The position numbers and the translations under genes are program-made. Below, in pieces: positions 19,235-27,465 of a stretch of DNA of 64,000 bases; position 1 is the first letter of the stretch, and each line of letters begins with the position of its first letter. The stretch comes from Lichenibacterium ramalinae (GTDB lineage Bacteria; Pseudomonadota; Alphaproteobacteria; Rhizobiales; Beijerinckiaceae): positions 1 to 64,000 of the forward strand of contig NZ_QYBC01000009.1 in NCBI RefSeq assembly GCF_004137085.1, written 5' to 3'. Under the pieces are notes generated by a model. The model made no database searches and was not told the DNA's origin. It was given only the letters and a program-made list of their open reading frames with translations.

Positions 19235-20164
19235 TCAGGCTGCGCGCGCCGGGCGCGCCGCGACGTGGGCGGCCCAGAAGGCCACCGATTCCCGCATCTC
19301 GCGCACCACCGCCCGGTCGCTCGGCTCGCGCTCACGCCAGGCGAGCTCGAGGCAGAGCTCGTTGTCCCTGCCGCCGCCCTCGCCTACGGCGGCGAGCAGC
19401 GGCCCGGGCTGGATGCGGCCGTCGCGGTTGCGCTCGGCCGTGAACGGCCAGTGGCCGCCCTTGTTCATCGTCGATTGCTTGATGTGGATGATCGGCGACC
19501 GTGCCGCAAAGTTGCGGGCCCAGGCGTAGGGGTCGGTGTCGACCGGGTCGGGAGACGAGACGTCGCCGTGGTCGATGTCGACCATCGGCAGCAGCGGGAT
19601 CGGAAGCGCGCCGGCGTCGATGTCGGACTGGAGGTCGCGCGTCGCCGCCTGCGTGTGGCCGAGTTCGCGCCCGACCGACATGGGCTCCCAGAACAGCCAC
19701 GTGAGGCCGCGCTTCGCCGCATGCTCCGCCACGGCCCGCCAGCAACCGAGCGCTTCCGCCAGCAGGGCCGAACGCCGGGCGGGGTCGTCGTAGTCGCGAA
19801 GCGTCAGGATGGCGAATTGCGTGCCGATGGCCGGGCAGCCGAGATCGGCGGCGATGTCGGCCAGCCCCTTGAACCAGGACACCGAATGGGCCCGCGCCTC
19901 GGGGTCGGGATGGCCGAAATGGTTGAGGCGGCCGTAGGGGCCGGTCATCATCGACGTCACGGCGAGCCCCTCGGCCGCGCAGCTCTTCGCCATGCGGGCC
20001 GTCGTGCGCCGCACCAGCGCGGCCGGCCATGCGGGGTCGATGAACTCGTGCGTCAACTGCAGACGGCCGATGCCGATGTCGCCGGCCAGCACGGCCGCCA
20101 GCTCCTCCGGCTCGGCGAAGCGGTTCACGAAGGGATTGGTGCTCAGCGACAGCGTGAAACCCAT
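19235..20164 (-). CDS. eryC: EryC, tetrulose-4-phosphate racemase (sugar phosphate isomerase/epimerase family)
   Basis: A 309-residue protein of the xylose-isomerase-like TIM-barrel superfamily. In Brucella EryC converts L-3-tetrulose-4-P, made by EryB, to the D-form. Features visible are the early strand LQLTHEF, the middle strand TWLFWEPMSV, PLLPMVDIDHGD with probable metal-binding Asp/His, and HIKQS near residue 228. The ATG at 20164 is the first start after the divergent promoter region; eryH follows after 14 bp. EryC was formerly annotated as a dehydrogenase; this sequence has no Rossmann motif. Confidence 0.88.
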   Translation of the reverse strand: MGFTLSLSTNPFVNRFAEPEELAAVLAGDIGIGRLQLTHEFIDPAWPAALVRRTTARMAKSCAAEGLAVTSMMTGPYGRLNHFGHPDPEARAHSVSWFKGLADIAADLGCPAIGTQFAILTLRDYDDPARRSALLAEALGCWRAVAEHAAKRGLTWLFWEPMSVGRELGHTQAATRDLQSDIDAGALPIPLLPMVDIDHGDVSSPDPVDTDPYAWARNFAARSPIIHIKQSTMNKGGHWPFTAERNRDGRIQPGPLLAAVGEGGGRDNELCLELAWREREPSDRAVVREMRESVAFWAAHVAARPARAA

Positions 20165-20301
20165 CCCGTCCCTCCCTGCAGGCCGTCTCGCCGGCGCGCC
20201 GCCGTTGTCGGCCGGAAGGAAGCAGGCTTGAAAAAAGATTGCAACTGCTGAAATTTATCACAGGTGCTCGGCTTGGCCGGGCGGACCATCGGGAGGACAT
20301 C
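20165..20301. promoter_or_regulatory. Divergent eryC/eryI promoter region with candidate EryD site
   Basis: This 137-bp gap separates leftward eryC from rightward eryI. Its centre (20229-20266) is a striking low-GC island, with TTGAAAAAAGATTGC followed by TGAAATTTATCACAGG. The same style of sequence, TGAAA runs about 23 bp apart, occurs upstream of eryD at 20928-20964 in reversed orientation, so both may bind EryD. No precise -10/-35 assignment is possible by eye. Confidence 0.5.
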
Positions 20302-20760
20302 ATGAAGCTCGTCATCGGCGCGGACGGCGCCGGCAAACCGCTGCTCGACGTCATCGCCAAGCATCTCGCCGCCAAGGGCGTCGACGTCACGGACCTGTCG
20401 CCGCCCTCCGGATCGACGCCGGAGTTCTACGCCGACACGTCGGAGCGCGTGGGCCTGGCCATCACGCGGGGCGAGTTCGACCGCGGCATCCTCTTCTGCG
20501 GCACCGGCATCGGCGTCTGCATCTCGGCCAACAAGGTGCCGGGCATCCGCGCCGCGCTGACGCACGACACCTATTCGGCGGAGCGGGCCGCCAAAAGCAA
20601 CGCCGCCCAGATCATCACCCTCGGCGCGCGCGTCGTCGGACCGGAACTGGCGAAGGCCGTGGTGGACACGTGGATGGCATCGGAGTTCGATCCGGCCGGC
20701 AGCTCGGCCGGCAACGTCGGCGCGATCGACAAGCTCGACGGGAAATATTCCAAGGCCTGA
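20302..20760 (+). CDS. eryI: EryI, D-erythrose-4-phosphate isomerase (RpiB-like)
   Basis: A 152-residue RpiB/LacAB-family isomerase. In Brucella EryI makes D-erythrose-4-P from D-erythrulose-4-P, the last step feeding the pentose phosphate pathway. The active-site block ILFCGTGIGVCISANKVPGI contains the catalytic Cys, and THDTYSAERAAKSNAAQ carries the phosphate-binding region; RpiB usually has SNNAN there. The start at 20302 follows GGGAGG. It is the first gene of the rightward run, followed by a hairpin and then eryD. Confidence 0.88.
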   Translation: MKLVIGADGAGKPLLDVIAKHLAAKGVDVTDLSPPSGSTPEFYADTSERVGLAITRGEFDRGILFCGTGIGVCISANKVPGIRAALTHDTYSAERAAKSNAAQIITLGARVVGPELAKAVVDTWMASEFDPAGSSAGNVGAIDKLDGKYSKA

Positions 20761-20785
20761 CAGGCCGACCCGAACGGGTGAGGCC

Positions 20786-20812
20786 GCCGAGGGAAACGCC
20801 GCTTCCCTCGGC
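20786..20812 (+). terminator. Strong hairpin between eryI and eryD
   Basis: GCCGAGGGAA - ACGCCGC - TTCCCTCGGC forms a perfect 10-bp stem with a 7-base loop, 26 bp after the eryI stop. No T-run follows (GCGCGGCC), so it may be an attenuator or an RNA-stabilising structure rather than a full intrinsic terminator. Confidence 0.55.
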
Positions 20813-20927
20813 GCGGCCCACCCGCGGCGACGCCGCGCCAGACCCGCCGTCCGGGTCGGGCGCGACCGCCGGGCGACGCCGTCGGTCCGACCCGGACCCG
20901 GATTATGGCTTGACGGACGGTCGGCGC

Positions 20928-20964
20928 CATGAAAGTTTTTACACGATGAGAAGGATTTTTCAGG
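20928..20964. promoter_or_regulatory. Low-GC inverted repeat upstream of eryD
   Basis: CATGAAAGTTTTTACAC and GGATTTTTCAGG form an imperfect inverted repeat (TGAAA...TTTCA, about 23 bp apart), ending 10 bp before the eryD GTG and overlapping its leader. Read on the minus strand, its start CCTGAAAAAT resembles the CTTGAAAAAA block in the eryC/eryI gap. A possible -35 TTGACG lies at 20910-20915. It is a candidate autoregulatory EryD operator. Confidence 0.45.
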
Positions 20965-20974
20965 GCAGGACGCA

Positions 20975-21952
20975 GTGACCCGGGCGCCGGACGCGACTCC
21001 CTTGACCGAGGACGACAGCAGCCTCGCGGCCCGCGCCGCCTGGCTCCACCACGTCGGCCGGTTGACGCAGAGCGAAGTCGCGACCCGGCTCAACATCCCC
21101 AACGTCAAAGCCCATCGCCTCATCGCCCGCGCGGGCCGCGAGGGCATGGTCCGGGTCTTCGTCGACGGCGAGATCGCCCGTTGCGTCCAGCTCGAGCAGC
21201 AGCTCTGCCGCGCCTATGGCCTGGCTTTCTGCGAGGTGGCGCCCAACGTCGACGACGATGCCTTGCCGCTGCGCTCGCTCGGCGTCCTCGGCGCGCGTTA
21301 CCTCCGCCTCGCTTGCGAGAAGGGGGCGGACCCCATCATCGGCCTCGGCAATGGCCGGACCCTGGCGGCCTGCGTCGAGCGTCTGCCGCGCGTCGACGTG
21401 GGCCGCACACGGTTCGTGTCGCTGCTCGGCGGGTTCTCGCGCCGCTTCGCCGCCAACCCGTTCGACGTCATCAACCGCATCGCCGAGCGGACCGGCGCCG
21501 AAGCCTATGTCATGCCGGTCCCCTTCGCCATGAACTCGGCCGAGGACCGCGCCGTGCTGATGGCGCAACGCGGGGTCGCGGAGGTTTTCGCCCTGGCCCG
21601 CGGCGCCACGCTGCGCTTCACCGGCATCGGCATCGTGGACGGACACGCCGCCTCGCTCGCCACCTCCGGCATGATCGAGCCGGCCGAGTTCGACGAGGTC
21701 GCCCGAGCGGGTGGGTGCGGCGAGATCCTCGGCCATTTCTTCGACGCCGGAGGGCGCCGGGTCGAGACCGAACTCTCCGCCCGCATCGCGGCGCTCGACC
21801 ACGGCGACCTGAAGACCGGCAAGCTCGTCGCCGTGGCGGGCGGCACGGCCAAGCCGGATGCGATCCGCGCCGTGTTGTCGAGCGGGCTGCTGCACGGGTT
21901 GCTCACCGATGAGCGCACCGCCGGCACGCTGCTGGGACCGAAACAGAACTGA
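20975..21952 (+). CDS. eryD: EryD, SorC/DeoR-family regulator of erythritol catabolism
   Basis: A 325-residue SorC-family regulator: an N-terminal helix-turn-helix (about residues 28-50, GRLTQSEVATRLNIPNVKAHRL) and a C-terminal sugar-phosphate-binding domain related to glucosamine-6-P deaminase folds, with GLGNGRTLAACVERL and FTGIGIVDGHAASLA. In Brucella EryD represses the ery operon and erythritol metabolites relieve it. The start is a GTG at 20975 behind GGGCAGGA. It is followed after 157 bp by eryA. Confidence 0.88.
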   Translation: MTRAPDATPLTEDDSSLAARAAWLHHVGRLTQSEVATRLNIPNVKAHRLIARAGREGMVRVFVDGEIARCVQLEQQLCRAYGLAFCEVAPNVDDDALPLRSLGVLGARYLRLACEKGADPIIGLGNGRTLAACVERLPRVDVGRTRFVSLLGGFSRRFAANPFDVINRIAERTGAEAYVMPVPFAMNSAEDRAVLMAQRGVAEVFALARGATLRFTGIGIVDGHAASLATSGMIEPAEFDEVARAGGCGEILGHFFDAGGRRVETELSARIAALDHGDLKTGKLVAVAGGTAKPDAIRAVLSSGLLHGLLTDERTAGTLLGPKQN

Positions 21953-22109
21953 TGATGCGCCGGGCGGGTCCGTCGCGACCGGCCCCGAGACTGGAACCGC
22001 ACGAGGGCGCCGAAGGCAGAACGCCGCGCGCCGCAACAGGGAGGGAGATCGGCATGGACCACGCGCACCACGACCGCAGCGCCGCTCGCCCGCACCGGGA
22101 CATCCGCTG

Positions 22110-23726
22110 ATGGCGCGCGACCTCCTGGTCGGCGTCGACGCGGGCACCTCCGTCATCAAGTCGGTGGCCTTCACGGCCGCGGGCGAGCAGGTCGGGGTCT
22201 GCGCACGGCCGAACCGATACCGCACCGTCGAGGGCGTCGGCGCCGAGCAGGACATGTCCGACACCTGGACCGACGCCGCCGCGACGCTGCGCGGCCTGGC
22301 CGAGGTCGTGCCCGGCCTCGCCGAGCGCGTCGCCGCCATCGCCGTGACGGCGCAGGGCGACGGCACCTGGCTGGTCGACGCCGACGGCGAGCCGGCCGGC
22401 CCGGCCCTGATCTGGCTGGACGCCCGCGCCGCCGCCCTCACGGCGGAGCTGCGCGCGTCGCCCCAGGGCCGCCGCCACTTCGAGAGCACGGGTTCGGGGC
22501 TCGCCGCCTGCCAGATGGGGCCGCAGCTCCTGTGGCTGGAGCGGCACCGGCCCGACGTGATGGCCCGCGCCGCGACGGCCTTCCACCTCAAGGATTGGCT
22601 CTACTTCAAGCTGACGGGGGACCGCGCCGCCGACGCGTCGGAGGGCGTGCACTCCTTCGGCGACTTCCGCACGATGGACTATGCGGCGGCGACGATCGAC
22701 GGCCTTGGGCTCCGCGGGGACCTGTTGCCGCCCATCATCGACGGTGCGTCGCGCACGGGATCGCTCGGCCGCGCGGCCGCCCGCGCCATCGGCTTCGGCG
22801 AGGGCCTGCCGGTGTGCCTCGGACCCATCGACATCGTGGCGACGGCGCTCGGCGCCGGCCTCTACGACCGGGAGCGCGACACGGGCTGCACCATCGTGGG
22901 CTCGACCGGCATGCACATGCGCCTCGCCCGCTCGGCCGAGGCCGTGCGGCTCAATCCCGACAGCACCGGCTACACGCTGGCCTTCCCGGTGCCGGGCACC
23001 TTCGCCCAGCTGCAGAGCAACATGGCGTCGACGCTCAACATCGACTGGCTGGTCGACCTCGCCCGTGGGGTGCTGAAGCAGCACGGGGTGGAGAAGTCCC
23101 GCACCGACATCTTCCTCGACCTCGACGACCACGTGCTGAAGGCCGAGGCGGGGACGATCCTCTATCACCCCTACATCTCCGAGGCGGGTGAGCGCGGGCC
23201 CTTCGTGGACGCCGCCGCGCGGGCACAGTTCCACGGCCTGTCGGCCCGCCACAGCTTCAACGACCTGATGCGGGCCGTCTACGAGGGGCTCGGCTTCGCG
23301 GCGCGCGACTGCTACGCCGCCATGGGCCCGATCCCGCCCGAGGTGCGCATCACCGGCGGGGCGGCGCGCTCGAAGGCCTTGCGCGTCATCCTCGGCGCGG
23401 CGCTGGGCACCCGGATCCGCACCTCGAAGCGCGAGGAGGCGGGCGCGGCCGGCGCCGCCATGGTGGCGGCCGTCGCCACCGGCCTCGCCCCCGACATGGA
23501 CACCTGCATCGACCGCTGGGTCACGCCGACCCTCGACGAGGCCCAGGACCCCGACCCCGCCCTGGCCGGCCGCTACAACCGGCTGTTCCCGGCCTACACG
23601 GCGGCGCGCCGAGCCTCGGCCCCCGTGTGGCGGGCGATGAGGGAGGCGCGCGACGCCGACGACCGCGAGGCCGCGGGCTGGCGCATGCCGCGAGGCGACC
23701 AGAGCGAGAAAGAGAACGCGCCATGA
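22110..23726 (+). CDS. eryA: EryA, erythritol kinase (FGGY family)
   Basis: A 538-residue FGGY-family kinase that in characterised homologues phosphorylates erythritol to L-erythritol-4-phosphate with ATP. The N-terminal phosphate loop VGVDAGTSVIKSVAF is at residues 6-20, the substrate/catalytic region includes AVTAQGDGTWLVD and the motif GPIDIVATALGAGLYD, and the second FGGY block near 430 reads RITGGAARSKALRVILG. It starts at the ATG at 22110 after a 157-bp gap and its stop overlaps the eryB start (ATGA), so the two first enzymes are coupled. Confidence 0.9.
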   Translation: MARDLLVGVDAGTSVIKSVAFTAAGEQVGVCARPNRYRTVEGVGAEQDMSDTWTDAAATLRGLAEVVPGLAERVAAIAVTAQGDGTWLVDADGEPAGPALIWLDARAAALTAELRASPQGRRHFESTGSGLAACQMGPQLLWLERHRPDVMARAATAFHLKDWLYFKLTGDRAADASEGVHSFGDFRTMDYAAATIDGLGLRGDLLPPIIDGASRTGSLGRAAARAIGFGEGLPVCLGPIDIVATALGAGLYDRERDTGCTIVGSTGMHMRLARSAEAVRLNPDSTGYTLAFPVPGTFAQLQSNMASTLNIDWLVDLARGVLKQHGVEKSRTDIFLDLDDHVLKAEAGTILYHPYISEAGERGPFVDAAARAQFHGLSARHSFNDLMRAVYEGLGFAARDCYAAMGPIPPEVRITGGAARSKALRVILGAALGTRIRTSKREEAGAAGAAMVAAVATGLAPDMDTCIDRWVTPTLDEAQDPDPALAGRYNRLFPAYTAARRASAPVWRAMREARDADDREAAGWRMPRGDQSEKENAP

Positions 23727-25225
23727 CGGATCACGGAATCGTCGACTTGGCGATCATCGGCGGGGGCGTCAACGGCGCCGGCATCGCCCGCGACGCGGCC
23801 GGGCGGGGCCTCAAGGTGCTGCTCTGCGAGAAGGGCGACCTCGCCGAGGGGACGTCGTCGCGCTCCGGCAAGCTCGTCCACGGCGGCCTGCGCTACCTCG
23901 AATATTACGAGTTCCGCCTCGTGCGCGAGGCCTTGATCGAGCGCGAGGTGCTGCTGCGCGCGGCCCCGCACATCATCTGGCCGATGCGCTTCGTGCTGCC
24001 GCATTCGCCGGAGCAGCGCCCGGCCTGGATGGTCCGCACCGGCCTGTTCCTCTACGACAATCTGGGTGGCCGCAAGATGCTGCCCGGCTCACGCAAGCTC
24101 GACTTGCGGAAGGCGCCGGAAGGCCGCGCCATCAAGAAGGACTACACGACCGCGTTCGAATATTCGGATTGCTGGGTCGACGACGCGCGCCTCGTGGTGC
24201 TGAACGCGCTCGATGCCAAGCAGCGCGGCGCCACGATCCTCACCCGCACGGCCGCCACCTCGGCCCGCCGCGGCGAGGACGGGCTGTGGCTCGTCTCCTT
24301 GAAGGGTGCCGACGGCGCGGCCAGCACCGTGAAGGCGCGGGCGCTCGTCAACTCGGCCGGGCCCTGGGTCGAGGACGTGGTCGGCCGCGTCGCGGGCCGC
24401 AACACCTCCTACAAGGTGCGGCTGGTGAAGGGTTCCCACATCGTGGTGCCGAAGTTCTGGGAGGGGCCGCAGGCCTACCTGTTCCAGAACGACGACAAGC
24501 GGGTGATCTTCGTCAATCCCTACGAGGGCAACCTGTGCCTCATCGGCACGACGGACATCCCCTACGAGGGCAACCCTGCCGACGTGTCGATCGAGCAGGC
24601 GGAGATCGACTACCTGCTCCGCGTCGTCAACCGCTACGCGGCGAAGCCGCTGAGCCAGGACGACATCGTCTCGTCCTTCTCGGGCGTCCGGCCCCTCTAC
24701 GACAACAATGCCGAGGCCAACGCTTCCGCGGTGACGCGCGACTACGTCTTCGAGGTCGACGACCCCGAGGGGCAGCCGCCGCTGCTCAGCGTCTTCGGCG
24801 GCAAGATCACGACCTTCCGCAAGCTCGCCGAGCACGCGCTCGACCGGCTGACCAAGACCTTTCCGCGCATGGGCAAGGCGTGGACCGCCGATGCGACGCT
24901 GCCCGGCGGGGACCTGCCGGGCGCCGACTTCCCGGCCTTCCTGTCGGCGCTGCGGGCCGAGTATCCCTGGTTGCCGGCCGACCTCGCCGAGCATTACGCC
25001 CACCTCTACGGCACGCGGGCGCGGGCCCTGCTCGGCGATGCCCAGGGCCTGGACGCGCTCGGCCGCCACCACGGCGCGCTGCTCTACGGGCGCGAGGTGG
25101 ACTTCCTGCGCGACACCGAATGGGCGCTGACCCCAGCCGACGTGCTCACCCGCCGCACCAAGCACGGGCTGCACATGAGCGTCGACGAGCGGCTCGCCTT
25201 CGAGCGCACCATGGAGGCGGCGTGA
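23723..25225 (+). CDS. eryB: EryB, erythritol-4-phosphate dehydrogenase (GlpD-like)
   Basis: A 500-residue FAD-dependent dehydrogenase of the GlpD family that in Brucella oxidises erythritol-4-P to L-3-tetrulose-4-P, probably passing electrons to quinone at the membrane. The FAD-binding GIVDLAIIGGGVNGAGIARD is at residues 4-22, followed by GTSSRSGKLVHGGLRYLEYY; VRLVKGSHIVVP and NPYEGNLCLIGTTDIPYEGN are GlpD-type substrate-domain blocks. The start at 23723 overlaps the eryA stop. A second GlpD-like gene lies at 31229-32977. Confidence 0.9.
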   Translation: MTDHGIVDLAIIGGGVNGAGIARDAAGRGLKVLLCEKGDLAEGTSSRSGKLVHGGLRYLEYYEFRLVREALIEREVLLRAAPHIIWPMRFVLPHSPEQRPAWMVRTGLFLYDNLGGRKMLPGSRKLDLRKAPEGRAIKKDYTTAFEYSDCWVDDARLVVLNALDAKQRGATILTRTAATSARRGEDGLWLVSLKGADGAASTVKARALVNSAGPWVEDVVGRVAGRNTSYKVRLVKGSHIVVPKFWEGPQAYLFQNDDKRVIFVNPYEGNLCLIGTTDIPYEGNPADVSIEQAEIDYLLRVVNRYAAKPLSQDDIVSSFSGVRPLYDNNAEANASAVTRDYVFEVDDPEGQPPLLSVFGGKITTFRKLAEHALDRLTKTFPRMGKAWTADATLPGGDLPGADFPAFLSALRAEYPWLPADLAEHYAHLYGTRARALLGDAQGLDALGRHHGALLYGREVDFLRDTEWALTPADVLTRRTKHGLHMSVDERLAFERTMEAA

Positions 25226-25253
25226 CGCCGCCGCGGAACCGGAGGTCTTCCCG

Positions 25254-25907
25254 ATGAGCACCGTTCCTTCCGCCGCCCCGCGGCGCAACAAGGCCCAGAT
25301 CCGCTCGGCCGTGGCCGCCGCCCTGGCCGTGGCGCTCGTCGCCGCCATGGCGCTCGACACCACCTGGGTGAGGAGCGGCGGTGCCGGTGACGTCCCTCCC
25401 GGCACCTTCTCGCCCCTGGCCTACGGCCAGAAGACCTTCCCGGCCGTCCAGAAGGCGATCCAGGGCCGCGCCGTGCCGGCCTCCGCGCTGGCGGCCGCCA
25501 TCGCCAAGGACCCGGCCGCGGCCGCCAAGCAGTACGGCGTCGAGTCGGGCGTCGGCGTCGAATATCCCGTCTCCTTCACGGGCGTGCTCGGGGACGGCGA
25601 TTTCGGCAACTACGACGTGCGCGTCGACGGCATGCCCGACACCCCGAAGGTGGCGCTGCAGACCGGCCCCGCCATCATGGGGACCGACCTGCGCGACGCG
25701 ACCGGCACGATCCAGTTCGGCCAGTTCACCAACCAGATCGACTATCAGAACGCCGGCTCGGCGCTGAACAAGGAGATGAAGAAGCAGGTGCTGTCGAAGC
25801 TCGACACCACCGACCTCAAGGGCAAGACCGTGTCGGTGGTCGGCGTGTTCCAGCTCACCGATCCGGCGCGGTGGCTCGTCACCCCCGTGTCGCTGGAGGT
25901 GAAGTGA
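25254..25907 (+). CDS. DUF2291 membrane-anchored/periplasmic protein
   Basis: A 217-residue protein with one N-terminal hydrophobic segment (about 17-35), then a soluble domain with AYGQKTFPAVQKAIQ, GVEYPVSFTGVLGD and IQFGQFTNQIDYQNAGSALNKEM. This is the DUF2291 family, which travels with ribose-type ABC transporters. The segment has no clear lipobox here. The stop TGA and the ATPase start share one base, tying it to the transporter. Its role is unknown; an accessory periplasmic binding or assembly function is plausible. Confidence 0.85.
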   Translation: MSTVPSAAPRRNKAQIRSAVAAALAVALVAAMALDTTWVRSGGAGDVPPGTFSPLAYGQKTFPAVQKAIQGRAVPASALAAAIAKDPAAAAKQYGVESGVGVEYPVSFTGVLGDGDFGNYDVRVDGMPDTPKVALQTGPAIMGTDLRDATGTIQFGQFTNQIDYQNAGSALNKEMKKQVLSKLDTTDLKGKTVSVVGVFQLTDPARWLVTPVSLEVK

Positions 25908-27439
25908 TGGGTTCCGCCGCCCCAATTGCCGGCGATGTCGTGCTGACGGCGCGCAACGTCGCCAAGTCCTATGGCAACATCGACGCGCTGAAGGGCGTCA
26001 ACTTCGACATCCGCGCCGGCCGCGTGACGACGCTGTTCGGCGAGAACGGCGCCGGCAAGTCGACGCTGATGAAGATATTGTCGGGCGTCATCAGGCCGAC
26101 CTCGGGCGCGATCGAGCTGCGCGGCGAGCCTGTCGTCTTCTCCTCGTCGTCCGACGCGCGGGACCGCGGCATCTCCATCATCCACCAGGAGCTCAGCCTC
26201 GCGCCGAACCTGAGCGTGCGCGACAACATCTTCATGGGCCGCGAGATCGGCGGTCCCGCCGGCATCGACTTCGCCGAGGAGGCGCGCCAGGCCGCCGCCC
26301 TGATGGCGGAGCTCGAGGAGCACATCGATCCGATGACGCCGGTCGAGGAGCTCCGCCTCGGCCAGCAGCAGATCATCGAGATCGCCCGCGCGCTGTCGGT
26401 CGATTCCCGCATCCTGATCATGGACGAACCCACGTCCGCCCTGAGCGCGTCGGAAGTCGAGGTGCTGTTCAAGGTCATCCGCGACCTCACGGCCCGCGGC
26501 GTCGCCATCGTCTACATCTCCCACCACCTCGAGGAGGCGCTGGAGATCACCGACTATGCGGTGGTGCTCCGCGACGGTGCCATGACGGCCAAGGCCGACC
26601 GGGCCGACATCGACCTCGACTGGATCGTCCGCAACATGGTGGGCGAGGGCTACGACCTCGGCGCGCCGCCGACCGGCTATCCTTTCGGCGCGGTCGCGCT
26701 GTCGGTGCGGGGCGTCAGCGTCGCCGACAAGGCGGGGCACGGCGCCATGGCGGTCGACAACGTGTCGCTCGACGTGCGCGCCGGCGAGATCGTCTGCATC
26801 TACGGGCTGATGGGCGCCGGGCGCACCGAACTGCTCGAATGCGTCTTCGGCAAGGGTTCGAAGGTGTCGGGCGAGGTGTGGCTCGAAGGGCGCGAGATTT
26901 CGCGCCTCGGCATCGCCGAGCGCATCGCGGGCGGCCTCGCCCTCGTGCCGGAGGATCGGCAGCGCGACGGCCTCGTGCAGACCATGTCGGTGGGCGAGAA
27001 CCTGTCGCTCGCGTCGATCGCCGCCTTCGTCAAGGGCCTGCTGCTGTCGCGCCCGGCCGAGCGCAGGGTGGTGGACGATTCGATCCGCGCCGTCACGGTG
27101 AAGACGTCCGGCCCTGCCGCGGCCATCGGCTCGCTGTCGGGCGGCAACCAGCAGAAGGTCGTCATCGGCAAGATGCTCGGCACCCACCCCCGCGTCATCA
27201 TGCTGGACGAGCCCTCGCGCGGCATCGACATCGGCGCCAAGGCGGAGGTGTTCCGCATCCTGGCCGAGCGGGCCCGTGCCGGGCTCGCCGTGGTGTTCTC
27301 GACCTCGGAAGTCTCCGAGTGCCTGTCGATCGCGCACCGGGTCGTGGTGATGAGCCGCGGCCGCATCTCGGCCGAGTTCGGGCACGACGTCACCAAGGAA
27401 CAGATCATGGCGGCCTCCGGCGAAGCCGTGGCGGCGTGA
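25907..27439 (+). CDS. Ribose-type ABC transporter, double ATPase subunit
   Basis: A 510-residue protein with two ABC domains, as in RbsA. Domain 1 has Walker A GENGAGKST (45-53), the signature LRLGQQQIIEIARA and Walker B ILIMDEPTSAL. Domain 2 has the degenerate loop GLMGAGRTELL and the signature LSGGNQQKV followed by VIMLDEPSRGID; a catalytically weak site 1 or 2 is common in this family. With the permease and binding protein that follow it most likely imports erythritol, corresponding to the eryEFG transporter of rhizobia; I cannot assign the individual letter safely. Confidence 0.92.
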   Translation: MGSAAPIAGDVVLTARNVAKSYGNIDALKGVNFDIRAGRVTTLFGENGAGKSTLMKILSGVIRPTSGAIELRGEPVVFSSSSDARDRGISIIHQELSLAPNLSVRDNIFMGREIGGPAGIDFAEEARQAAALMAELEEHIDPMTPVEELRLGQQQIIEIARALSVDSRILIMDEPTSALSASEVEVLFKVIRDLTARGVAIVYISHHLEEALEITDYAVVLRDGAMTAKADRADIDLDWIVRNMVGEGYDLGAPPTGYPFGAVALSVRGVSVADKAGHGAMAVDNVSLDVRAGEIVCIYGLMGAGRTELLECVFGKGSKVSGEVWLEGREISRLGIAERIAGGLALVPEDRQRDGLVQTMSVGENLSLASIAAFVKGLLLSRPAERRVVDDSIRAVTVKTSGPAAAIGSLSGGNQQKVVIGKMLGTHPRVIMLDEPSRGIDIGAKAEVFRILAERARAGLAVVFSTSEVSECLSIAHRVVVMSRGRISAEFGHDVTKEQIMAASGEAVAA

Positions 27440-27465
27440 AGACGAGATCGAGGGAGGACGCGACC

